A DNA stretch of 15,218 nucleotides from CTSOIL-112 sp964293815. GTDB taxonomy: Bacteria > Pseudomonadota > Gammaproteobacteria > Burkholderiales > Burkholderiaceae. The notes below the pieces were generated by a model. It saw only the letters and a list, made by a program, of their open reading frames with translations, was not told the origin of the DNA and did no database searches. Shown one piece after another: positions 1 through 10,958 of this stretch; positions within the stretch are counted from its first letter, which is position 1; each line of letters begins with the position of its first letter. The stretch covers positions 1-15,218 of the forward strand of contig CAXYYC010000036.1 in NCBI GenBank assembly GCA_964293815.1, written 5' to 3'. The translations under genes were made by a program, and so were the position numbers.

Positions 1-2
1 GC

Positions 3-161
3 GTTTGTCCCAAACGCTCAGACAGCAAACCGCCCAATCGAACGACAGCGTTCATTAGCATTACAGCGACATGGCTCAACTTCGTGGATATGACATCCCA
101 TCATTTCGTTCTCACGCTGGAGCGAGGGAACGATAAATACGCCCAATATCACCTAAATTAG
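3..161 (+). pseudogene. Possible 3' end of a gene or transposase remnant (partial, doubtful)
   Basis: A plus-strand frame is open from the window edge to a TAG at 159-161, giving 52 residues. The middle (for example NRTTAFISITATWLNFVD) is loosely reminiscent of the C-terminal helix of IS5-like transposases, where a basic/Asp stretch is followed by a hydrophobic helix ending in WL. Only the tail is visible, no catalytic residues can be seen, and part of the frame runs through an unrelated palindrome at 107-132. It may equally be a chance open frame. The similarity is an impression from memory, not an alignment. Confidence 0.18.
107..132. repeat. Imperfect 26-bp palindrome (GTTCTCACGC / GCGAGGGAAC type)
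   Basis: The outer arms CGTTC (107-111) and GAACG (128-132) and the inner arms CGCT (115-118) and AGCG (121-124) pair around a GG centre, with mismatched bases between them. It resembles a degenerate copy of the short palindrome of the form CGTTCCCACGC...GCGTGGGAACG that recurs in many gammaproteobacterial and some betaproteobacterial genomes. Only one copy is visible here, so membership of a repeat family is an inference. Confidence 0.4.
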
Positions 162-218
162 TCTAAGGATTTGAAGTGTCAGGCTATTTTTTGTGGGCTG
201 AACGGCGGTAGCAATGAT

Positions 219-250
219 AAAAAAGCGCACGAGGATATTCGTGCGCTTTT
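219..250 (-). terminator. Rho-independent terminator of the gat operon
   Basis: GCGCACGA (225-232) pairs perfectly with TCGTGCGC (239-246) around a 6-base loop. The stem can extend by four A-T pairs (221-224 with 247-250). Read on the minus strand, the stem runs into six U residues (complement of 219-224). It lies 24 bases past the gatB stop and should end the gatCAB transcript. The plus-strand side has only TTTT, so it is stronger for the minus strand. Confidence 0.85.
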
Positions 251-274
251 GGGCTTTTGGGTTTAAGCCGGTGA

Positions 275-1741
275 TTAGCCTTTGAGTTTGGCGAGCAAAA
301 TCTCATTGACCTGCGCCGGATTGGCTTTGCCTTTCGAGGCGCGCATGACTTGACCGACGAGGAAGCCAAAGCTCTTTTCTTTGCCCGCGCGGTATTCTTC
401 GACCACGGCGGCATTGGCGGCCATGACCTCTAACACGATGGCTTCGATTGCGCCGCTGTCGGAGACTTGTTTCAGGCCGTGCGCGTCAATGATCGCGTCA
501 ATTTGTGCGTCGCCTTGATCGGCTTGCTCACCCGTCCAAACGGCGTTGAATACTTCTTTCGCCAGTTTGTTCGACAGGGTGTTGTCTTGAATTTTCGCGA
601 GCAACTGCGCCAAGCGTGCGGCTGAAACGGGGCTGTCGCTCAATTCCAAACTGTCTTTGTTCAGCGAGGCGGCCAGATCGCTCATCATCCAGTTGGCGAC
701 CAATTTGGCGTCGGGCTGGTTCATGGTGGCGACGGCGGTTTCAAAGTAGGCGGCGTGCGCTTTGCTCATCGATACTTGCTCGGCGTCGTACTGCGAAAGG
801 CCGTATTGCTCGGCAAAGCGTGCTTGCAGGGCGGCGGGCAGTTCGGGCATGGTGGCTTTGACTTGCGCTTTCCAGTCGTCAGAAATCATGAGCGGGAGCA
901 AATCTGGGTCGGGGAAATAGCGGTAGTCGTGCGCGTCTTCTTTGGTGCGCATCACACGGGTTTGGCCGCTCGCGGGGTCAAATAACACAGTGGCTTGTTG
1001 GATTTTGCCGCCGTCTTCGATGATGCGAATTTGCTCGTTGATCTCGTAGTTGATGGCGTCTTCGAGGAATTTGAATGAGTTGAGGTTTTTGATTTCGCGG
1101 CGTGTGCCCAGTTCGGTTTGACCGACGCGGCGCACGGAAACGTTGGCATCGCAGCGGAATGAGCCTTCTTGCATATTGCCATCACACACGCCGAGCCAGA
1201 CCACGAGTTTGTGCAGTTCTTTGGCGTAGGCCACGGCTTCGGCGGCGCTGTACATCACGGGTTCGGTGACGATTTCGAGCAACGGCGTACCGGCGCGGTT
1301 CAGATCAATTCCGCTTTCGTTGTCGAACAGCTCATGTACCGATTTACCGGCGTCTTCTTCGAGGTGGGCGCGGGTGAGTTGTACGGTTTTGCGGTAGGCT
1401 TTTTCTTTTTCACCGACATTGAACGAGAGCGTGCCGCCGATCACCACGGGCAGTTCAAATTGTGAAATCTGGTAGCCTTTGGGCAAATCGGGGTAGAAAT
1501 AATTTTTGCGCGCAAACACACTCACGGGGGCGACTTCGGCGCCAATGGCCAAGCCAAAAGTGATGGCTTTTTCCACCGCCGTGCGGTTCAATACGGGCAA
1601 TACGCCGGGCAATGCGAGGTCAACCGCGCAGGATTGGGTGTTCGGCTCGGCGCCGTAGGCAATTGGCGCGCCGGAGAAAATTTTTGATACGGTGGATAAT
1701 TGTGCGTGGGTTTCTAACCCGATGACGACTTCCCAACTCAT
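275..1741 (-). CDS. gatB: Asp/Glu-tRNA(Asn/Gln) amidotransferase subunit B
   Basis: A 488-residue GatB, full length for the family. GatB binds the misacylated tRNA and uses ATP to phosphorylate the side-chain carboxylate of Asp-tRNA(Asn) or Glu-tRNA(Gln). Ammonia made by GatA then converts it to the amide. Visible hallmarks are the N-terminal VIGLETHAQL (residues 6-15), a cradle domain of about 290 residues containing SFRCDANVSVRR and the EIKNLNSF segment, and a C-terminal helical/YqeY-type tail from about residue 300 that ends in a Lys-rich stretch. The start is the ATG at 1741-1739, with AAGGA eight bases upstream. It is the last gene of the operon, 23 bases after the lipoprotein gene, and is followed by a strong terminator. 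In betaproteobacteria the usual substrate is Asp-tRNA(Asn), but nothing in the window settles that. Confidence 0.97.
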   Translation of the reverse strand: MSWEVVIGLETHAQLSTVSKIFSGAPIAYGAEPNTQSCAVDLALPGVLPVLNRTAVEKAITFGLAIGAEVAPVSVFARKNYFYPDLPKGYQISQFELPVVIGGTLSFNVGEKEKAYRKTVQLTRAHLEEDAGKSVHELFDNESGIDLNRAGTPLLEIVTEPVMYSAAEAVAYAKELHKLVVWLGVCDGNMQEGSFRCDANVSVRRVGQTELGTRREIKNLNSFKFLEDAINYEINEQIRIIEDGGKIQQATVLFDPASGQTRVMRTKEDAHDYRYFPDPDLLPLMISDDWKAQVKATMPELPAALQARFAEQYGLSQYDAEQVSMSKAHAAYFETAVATMNQPDAKLVANWMMSDLAASLNKDSLELSDSPVSAARLAQLLAKIQDNTLSNKLAKEVFNAVWTGEQADQGDAQIDAIIDAHGLKQVSDSGAIEAIVLEVMAANAAVVEEYRAGKEKSFGFLVGQVMRASKGKANPAQVNEILLAKLKG

Positions 1742-1764
1742 GATGCATCCTTGTGTTTAGCGTG

Positions 1765-2211
1765 TTAGCGTGTGGTGTTTTGCGCGCAACTACCGGTGCG
1801 CTCGTTCAGCAAAATTGGCAAAATCCGGTCATTTTGCGCGCACACGGATTTGCAATTGAGCACCGAAACGCTGACGTATTGGTCATTTTCCCAAATATAA
1901 ATGTGGCAACGGCGGTCTTTTTTCGACTGCAAATCGGTCTGCGGACGGGTTTTCACCTGCGTGAAGTCAGCCAAGTTGAATTGGCAACGGCCTTGGCGCG
2001 GATTGGCCGTCCATTCGAGTTGCTCGACCACGTTGCTGTTCACCTTTAATTTGATGAAATCGTAGTAGCCGTCTTCCTCGCGTTGCTCGCACGCGCCGTT
2101 GATGGTGACATCGCTGGAGCGCGACGACGGCACGATGGTGCTACAGGCGTTCAGTACCAACACGGCGCCGACCAATGCGAGGCCAGTCCAAAGTGAGCGT
2201 GTGCGGATCAT
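1765..2211 (-). CDS. Small cysteine-rich lipoprotein inside the gat operon, function unknown
   Basis: A 148-residue protein with a lipoprotein signal: basic MIRTR, a hydrophobic stretch (about residues 7-20), then the lipobox LNAC with the lipidated Cys at 23. The mature part holds six further cysteines (41, 76, 102, 120, 124, 142), an even number that suits disulfides in the periplasm. It also contains aromatic, beta-rich segments such as CHIYIWENDQYVSVSVLNC. I do not recognise the family. The ATG at 2211-2209 overlaps the gatA TGA (2210-2208) as ATGA, with a strong GGAGGT (2223-2218) six bases upstream inside gatA, so it is probably translationally coupled to gatA. gatB follows 23 bases later. 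Nothing links its sequence to tRNA amidation, so its place in the operon may only reflect shared transcription. Confidence 0.85.
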   Translation of the reverse strand: MIRTRSLWTGLALVGAVLVLNACSTIVPSSRSSDVTINGACEQREEDGYYDFIKLKVNSNVVEQLEWTANPRQGRCQFNLADFTQVKTRPQTDLQSKKDRRCHIYIWENDQYVSVSVLNCKSVCAQNDRILPILLNERTGSCAQNTTR

Positions 2212-3695
2212 TGTGCGACCTCCGGTTTGCGTTGATGCCAGTCGGTGACCGACTGAAAGGCGTGCGCGATTTGCAACAGACGCGCTTCGTCAAAATAATT
2301 ACCAATGATTTGCAGGCCAATCGGACGCTGATCTGCCGAAAAACCACACGGTACGCTCATGCCTGGCAAGCCAGCCAAGTTGAGCGAGAGCGTGTAAATA
2401 TCCGCCAAGTACATTTGTACCGGATCGTCGGATTTTTCGCCCAAACGCCACGCAGGCGTTGGCGCAACTGGCCCCATAATCACGTCGCACTGCGCCAAGG
2501 CGTTTTGGTAATCCTGCGCGATCATGCGGCGCAGACGTTGCGCTTGTAAATAATAGGCATCGTAGTAGCCGTGCGACAACACATAAGTGCCAACCAAAAT
2601 ACGGCGTTTGACCTCCCAGCCAAAGCCCTCGGAGCGCGATTTGCGGTACATGTCTTCGAGATCGCTGTATTGCGCGGCGCGATGGCCGTAGCGCACGCCG
2701 TCAAAGCGCGACAGATTGCTGGAGGCTTCCGCCGGTGCAATCACATAATAAGTCGGAATGGACAATTCGGTGTGCGGCAAATGCACGTCCACGACGGTGG
2801 CGCCGAGTTGCTCGAATTGTTTGATTGCGGCTAAGGTAGTGGTTTTTACATCTGCATCCAAACCGTTGCCGTAAAATTCGCTCGGAACGCCAATGCGCAA
2901 ACCTTTGAGTGGTTGGGATTCGGTCGCGTCGGCTGAATACGTTTGTCCAAGCAAGCGGGTGAAATCTTCGTTATCGCGTTGCATAGACGTGGAGTCGCGC
3001 TCGTCAAAGCCGTGCATCGCGTTGAGCATCACGGCGCAATCTTCGGCGCTACGCGCCATTGGGCCGGCTTGATCGAGCGATGAGGCGTAGGCAATCATGC
3101 CGTAGCGCGATACGCGACCATACGTTGGTTTGATGCCGGTGATGCCGGTGAATGAAGCCGGTTGGCGAATTGAGCCGCCGGTGTCTGTGCCGGTCGCGGC
3201 AATCGTCAAGCCCGCCGCCACGGCGCAGGCCGAGCCGCCGGATGAGCCGCCGGGTACGAGTTCCGTGTTCCACGGGTTTTTCACAGCGCCATAGTAGGAG
3301 TTTTCGTTCGATGAACCCATAGCGAATTCATCCATATTCAGTTTGCCCAAAGTCACCGCGCCGGCGTCTTTCAGGCGCGCAACTACGGTGGCGTCAAACG
3401 GACTCATGTACTGCGCGAGAATCTTTGAACCAGCGGTGGTGGCGAAATCGCGCGTGACGAACACGTCCTTGTGCGCGATCGGAATGCCGGTGAGGGCGTT
3501 GGCTTGTCCAGCCGAAATAGCCGCATCCGCAGCTGCGGCTTGCTTAAGCGTGGCATCAGGGTCGCGGCGAATGAAGGCGTTTAAATCGGCGTGTGCGGTT
3601 GCGCGATCCAAAAAGTGTTGCGCCAGCTCGACGGCAGAGATTTGCTTGCTGTCCAATTGGGCGCGAAGCTGACGGATGGATAAGGTGTGTAACAT
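2208..3695 (-). CDS. gatA: Asp/Glu-tRNA(Asn/Gln) amidotransferase subunit A
   Basis: A 495-residue GatA, the glutaminase subunit of GatCAB, belonging to the amidase-signature family. It hydrolyses glutamine and channels ammonia to GatB. The amidase Ser-cisSer-Lys triad can be placed as Lys76 (in AHKD), Ser151 (in GGSSGGSA, residues 149-156) and Ser175 (in TGTDTGGSIRQPA). The spacing matches the Lys79/Ser154/Ser178 arrangement I recall for the Staphylococcus aureus enzyme. The start is the ATG at 3695-3693, with AGGA a few bases upstream, 57 bases after gatC. Its stop overlaps the start of the lipoprotein gene by four bases. Length and all key residues are intact. This is one of the clearest genes in the window. 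Confidence 0.98.
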   Translation of the reverse strand: MLHTLSIRQLRAQLDSKQISAVELAQHFLDRATAHADLNAFIRRDPDATLKQAAAADAAISAGQANALTGIPIAHKDVFVTRDFATTAGSKILAQYMSPFDATVVARLKDAGAVTLGKLNMDEFAMGSSNENSYYGAVKNPWNTELVPGGSSGGSACAVAAGLTIAATGTDTGGSIRQPASFTGITGIKPTYGRVSRYGMIAYASSLDQAGPMARSAEDCAVMLNAMHGFDERDSTSMQRDNEDFTRLLGQTYSADATESQPLKGLRIGVPSEFYGNGLDADVKTTTLAAIKQFEQLGATVVDVHLPHTELSIPTYYVIAPAEASSNLSRFDGVRYGHRAAQYSDLEDMYRKSRSEGFGWEVKRRILVGTYVLSHGYYDAYYLQAQRLRRMIAQDYQNALAQCDVIMGPVAPTPAWRLGEKSDDPVQMYLADIYTLSLNLAGLPGMSVPCGFSADQRPIGLQIIGNYFDEARLLQIAHAFQSVTDWHQRKPEVAQ

Positions 3696-3752
3696 AAAAA
3701 ATCCTGAAGTCGTTTTTTTGTTCAGTGTTTTGTCCGAGGGTTGAAAATCGAG

Positions 3753-4052
3753 TTACTCGATGACTTTCGGTACCAAAAATAACCCTTGTTCGGCGTGTGG
3801 TGCGTTGGCCATATTCGCGTCACGATTGTTCGGCTCGCTCACTGCGTCGGTGCGCAGGCGTTGCGCGGTTTCCTGAATCATCGCAATCGGGTGCATCAGC
3901 GGGGCAATGCCGCTGGTATCCACTTGGCTCATTTGGTCAATCAGGCCGAAAATCGTATTCATCTGCGCGAGGGTTTGCTCGGCCTCATCGCTACTGAGGT
4001 TGAGCTGCGATAGGCGAGCGACCTTGTGTACATCGTTTAACGTCAATGACAT
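3753..4052 (-). CDS. gatC: Asp/Glu-tRNA(Asn/Gln) amidotransferase subunit C
   Basis: A 99-residue GatC, the small belt-like subunit that wraps around the GatA-GatB interface and stabilises the complex. Family features in order are VHKVARLSQLNLS near the N-terminus, the MNTIFGLIDQMSQVDTSGIAP helix-and-turn, HP at 54-55, LRTD at 66-69, and the closing GLFLVPKVIE. I chose the ATG at 4052-4050 because GGAG lies five or six bases upstream and the conserved region begins there. An in-frame ATG at 4109 would add 19 residues unlike GatC. It is the first of the gat genes, about 100 bases after the methyltransferase gene and 57 bases before gatA. No clear terminator separates it from the methyltransferase, so read-through from the grxD promoter is possible. 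Confidence 0.95.
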   Translation of the reverse strand: MSLTLNDVHKVARLSQLNLSSDEAEQTLAQMNTIFGLIDQMSQVDTSGIAPLMHPIAMIQETAQRLRTDAVSEPNNRDANMANAPHAEQGLFLVPKVIE

Positions 4053-4153
4053 AAAAACTCCATCCGTCTCGGATTTGTGTGAAATCAATAAGCCGCAATT
4101 GTACCGCAAAGCGGCATTTTGAGCGGTTCAGAATGTGGTTAAATCCATTATTC

Positions 4154-4852
4154 TCAGACAGATACAGCCGACTCGATCAACATCACGCCATCCTCATCAT
4201 CCGGCAGTGGATGGATGCGGTACGCAATCTGATGCGCGCTCAGATAATCGTAAAAATTACGCATTTTGTGCTGAAACTTGAGCACGTCGTCAATCATAAT
4301 CAAGGCGTTGGGCGCGGCCAGCGGGCGGGCGCGCAGGTATAAATCCAGCGTTTGCGCCTTTTGCGCGTCGATGAAGATGAAATCGAAGCCTTCAGACGTT
4401 TGGCTGTGAATTTGTGGCAATAGTTCCAGCGCATTGCCAAAATGTGCGTCAATCGTTGCGCCCAGTGTGGCGAAATGGTGCTGCGCCTCGTCAAATGCCG
4501 GACGCGAGACGTCCATTGTGACAATTTGCGCGCGCCACGCGCGGGCGATTTGCCACAAACGCAGGGTGGAGTAGCCGTTGGCGCAGCCGAGTTCGAGGAT
4601 ACGTTGAGGTCGGCGTTCACGCAGAGTCTGGTGCAATAACACGACGTTTTGCGGGCTGATATTGGGTGTGTGGCGCAGGCGCCCCAGTTGATACAGGGTA
4701 TTGAGGTAGTCTTCCAGCGCGTCGTCGCTGATCGGTAGCGCAGGACGTGGCAGGCGCTCGGCCACCTGTTCGAGACTTAGATACAGGCGCTCGGCGGACT
4801 GGCCGGTCGATGTGGCGTTGTTGGTCGTGCTGTTGGCAAGATTTGAGGCCAT
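4154..4852 (-). CDS. SAM-dependent O-methyltransferase, COMT-like family
   Basis: A 232-residue class I methyltransferase. The SAM-binding motif I is ILELGCANGYS (about residues 85-95), preceded by a helical N-terminal region. TMDVS (112-116) corresponds to the acidic end of strand 2. FDFIFIDAQKA (157-166) and LIMIDDVL (184-191) match the Asp-containing, metal-binding segments of the catechol/caffeoyl-CoA O-methyltransferase group. The substrate cannot be told from the sequence. The ATG at 4852-4850 follows the ubiX TGA (4856-4854) after one base, which strongly favours this start over an upstream in-frame ATG at 4936 inside ubiX. The first 20 residues are rich in Ser, Thr and Asn and look disordered. 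Being next to ubiX suggests co-expression but does not prove a role in quinone synthesis, since the ubiquinone methyltransferases UbiE and UbiG look different. Confidence 0.85.
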   Translation of the reverse strand: MASNLANSTTNNATSTGQSAERLYLSLEQVAERLPRPALPISDDALEDYLNTLYQLGRLRHTPNISPQNVVLLHQTLRERRPQRILELGCANGYSTLRLWQIARAWRAQIVTMDVSRPAFDEAQHHFATLGATIDAHFGNALELLPQIHSQTSEGFDFIFIDAQKAQTLDLYLRARPLAAPNALIMIDDVLKFQHKMRNFYDYLSAHQIAYRIHPLPDDEDGVMLIESAVSV

Positions 4853-4853
4853 A

Positions 4854-5432
4854 TCACTGCCAGCGTTTGAGGCTGTCGCTGTGAATGCCGTGCTGATCGA
4901 GCACGCGCGCGACGGTCTGCTCAATGATGTCGTCAATGCTGCGCGGCTGATGGTAAAACGCCGGAATCGGCGGAAAGATCGTGCCGCCCGCGTTGGTCAC
5001 GGCGAGCATATTGTTCAGGTGAATCGCGGACAGCGGGGTTTCGCGCACCATCAGTGTCAGGCGGCGGCGCTCCTTGAGCATCACGTCTGCCGCTCGGCTA
5101 ATCAGATTGTCCGAAAAACCATGCGCAATCGCCGATAAGGTTTTCATCGAGCACGGCGCGATAATCATGCCGTCGCACAAAAACGAGCCGCTGGCAATCG
5201 ACGCGCCAATATTATTGACCGCGTGCGTGGTGTGTGCCAGCGCGCGAATCGCGTCCTTGCTCATGTCCAACTCGTGCGCAATGGTCAGCCAACCCGCCTC
5301 GGAGACGATCAGATGCGTTTCGATCTGCGGCAGGGATTGCAAAGTTTGCAATAAGCGCACGCCGTAAATCGCGCCGGTCGCGCCGGTGATGGCGACGATG
5401 AGGCGCTGAGGGCGGGGTTGGATGGCACTCAT
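4854..5432 (-). CDS. ubiX: Flavin prenyltransferase UbiX
   Basis: A 192-residue UbiX. It attaches a dimethylallyl group to reduced FMN, making the prenylated FMN cofactor needed by the decarboxylase UbiD in ubiquinone biosynthesis. Visible features are the flavin-binding start IVAITGATGAIYG (12-24), the SEAG segment (44-47), APCSMKTLSAIAHG (92-105), RLTLMVRETPLS (124-135) and the PPIPAFYHQP loop (154-163), all typical of the family. The length is normal. The ATG at 5432-5430 lies eight bases after the grxD stop and has no obvious Shine-Dalgarno sequence, so it probably depends on coupling to grxD. No ubiD gene is in the window. Confidence 0.95.
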   Translation of the reverse strand: MSAIQPRPQRLIVAITGATGAIYGVRLLQTLQSLPQIETHLIVSEAGWLTIAHELDMSKDAIRALAHTTHAVNNIGASIASGSFLCDGMIIAPCSMKTLSAIAHGFSDNLISRAADVMLKERRRLTLMVRETPLSAIHLNNMLAVTNAGGTIFPPIPAFYHQPRSIDDIIEQTVARVLDQHGIHSDSLKRWQ

Positions 5433-5440
5433 GCGGGTGA

Positions 5441-5758
5441 TTATTTGGTTTCGTCGATGAGCTTTTGTAATTCGCCCGATTCAAACATTTCGGACATGAT
5501 GTCCGAGCCGCCGATAAATTCACCTTTGATATACAACTGTGGAATGGTTGGCCATTGTGAAAACTCCTTGATGCCTTGGCGAATGCTGTCGTCTTCGAGT
5601 ACGTTCACGGTGGCAACATTGCTCGCGCCGCAGGCTTTGAGCAATTGAATGGCCTTGCCGGAAAAGCCGCATTGCGGAAATTGCGCAGTGCCTTTCATGA
5701 ATAACACAATCGGGTAGTCATTAACGGTTTTTTGGATGAAGTCGTGTGCGGTGCTCAT
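5441..5758 (-). CDS. grxD: Monothiol glutaredoxin, Grx4 family
   Basis: A 105-residue CGFS-type monothiol glutaredoxin. These proteins bind a bridging [2Fe-2S] cluster with glutathione and help in Fe-S cluster transfer and iron sensing. The active site CGFS is at 30-33, preceded by the glutathione-binding Lys of FMKGT (residue 22). WPTIPQLYI carries the cis-proline (73) and GGSDI follows (83-87). All expected residues are present and the length fits. The start is the ATG at 5758-5756, with AAGGA upstream. An earlier in-frame ATG at 5800 would add residues with no family match. It is the first gene of a tight set with ubiX (8-base gap) and the methyltransferase. A TATAAT lies about 50 bases upstream. 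Confidence 0.96.
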   Translation of the reverse strand: MSTAHDFIQKTVNDYPIVLFMKGTAQFPQCGFSGKAIQLLKACGASNVATVNVLEDDSIRQGIKEFSQWPTIPQLYIKGEFIGGSDIMSEMFESGELQKLIDETK

Positions 5759-5807
5759 GGTTGGATCCTTTGTGTATGGCAATGAGAAAGGGTGAAACAT
5801 GGCGCGT

Positions 5808-5836
5808 ATTATACCGCCAAAGCGTGCGCTGTGTGC
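5808..5836 (-). promoter_or_regulatory. Likely promoter for grxD-ubiX-methyltransferase
   Basis: A perfect minus-strand -10 TATAAT lies at 5813-5808. The -35 is weak: with a 16- or 18-base spacer the best hexamers are CACACA or CGCACA, each matching three bases of the consensus. Transcription would start near 5801, leaving a leader of about 40 bases before the grxD ATG. Confidence 0.5.
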
Positions 5837-5889
5837 GGGCGTGCTGAGTCAGACGGCGTAGGTCAATGGTTGAGTTGAGGGGGTCGGTG

Positions 5890-5928
5890 CAACAGCTGAT
5901 TGGCGCTGTAAATTTGGCTGTGCTGTTG
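5890..5928. repeat. 7-bp inverted repeat in the grxD-gltB intergenic region
   Basis: CAACAGC (5890-5896) and GCTGTTG (5922-5928) are perfect complements 25 bases apart. No T-run follows in either direction, so it is not an intrinsic terminator. It could be a pair of half-sites or chance. It lies roughly midway between the two divergent promoters. Confidence 0.3.
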
Positions 5929-5993
5929 ACTGGATGAATGATGGATGCGCAATTTTGACTAATGTGTCCCTATTTAAATAAATCCATTTCCCC

Positions 5994-6037
5994 ACTATTG
6001 TTTAATAATTATACTGACCCCAATTAATAACTATTGT
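5994..6037 (+). promoter_or_regulatory. Repeated AT-rich motifs overlapping the gltB promoter
   Basis: ACTATTGT occurs at 5994-6001 and again at 6030-6037, where it overlaps the -35 element of the gltB promoter. TTAATAA occurs at 6002-6008 and 6024-6030, with start points 22 bases apart, about two helical turns. ATAATTAT (6005-6012) is a palindrome. Repeats placed over a -35 suggest a binding site for a regulator of gltBD, but the regulator cannot be named from the sequence. Confidence 0.4.
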
Positions 6038-6062
6038 CAGCTTGTGGAAACGCGGTTATAGT
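6034..6062 (+). promoter_or_regulatory. Sigma70-type promoter for gltBD
   Basis: TTGTCA (6034-6039), a 17-base spacer and TATAGT (6057-6062) match the sigma70 consensus at five of six bases in each element. The start point would be near 6069, giving a leader of about 110 bases before gltB. A weaker alternative -10, TATACT (6010-6015), lies upstream. Confidence 0.7.
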
Positions 6063-6178
6063 CTCTATCCGAATATCAATACAGTGCGTTGGTGTGTCAG
6101 CGATTGCCAGCGACTGGATCTTTTGCCTTAAATGACCAACCACCGTGCGACGCAGATGTTTGCATACGGAGAAACATG

Positions 6179-10921
<4,743 letters not shown>

Positions 10922-10958
10922 TGCGTTGAGATTGAAAAAGACAGATTAAGGAACAATC

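Larger units (their letters stand above)
1..218. other. Intergenic stretch downstream of gatB, no convincing gene
   Basis: These 218 bases have no gene I can defend. They open with a perfect 7-bp inverted repeat (GCGTTTG, 1-7; CAAACGC, 11-17; loop TCC). A second, imperfect palindrome lies at 107-132. One plus-strand frame is open from base 3 to a TAG at 159-161, and an opposite-strand frame over much of the same stretch is also open, so neither is good evidence of coding. The left part could be the 3' end of a feature that begins outside the window. Confidence 0.5.

Noticed and set aside
4098..4126. Separate promoter for gatC with -10 TACAAT (4103-4098)
   Set aside because: No acceptable -35 at 16 to 18 bases, so the evidence is too weak to list.
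5899..5918. Sigma54-type promoter (TGGC...GGC) upstream of gltB
   Set aside because: The GG-to-GC spacing is 13 bases rather than the 10 required, and a good sigma70 promoter lies downstream.
6089..6178. Upstream extension of gltB by 30 residues from a TTG at 6089
   Set aside because: There is no ribosome site at the TTG, the added residues are unlike GltB, and GGAG just before 6176/6179 fits the later start.
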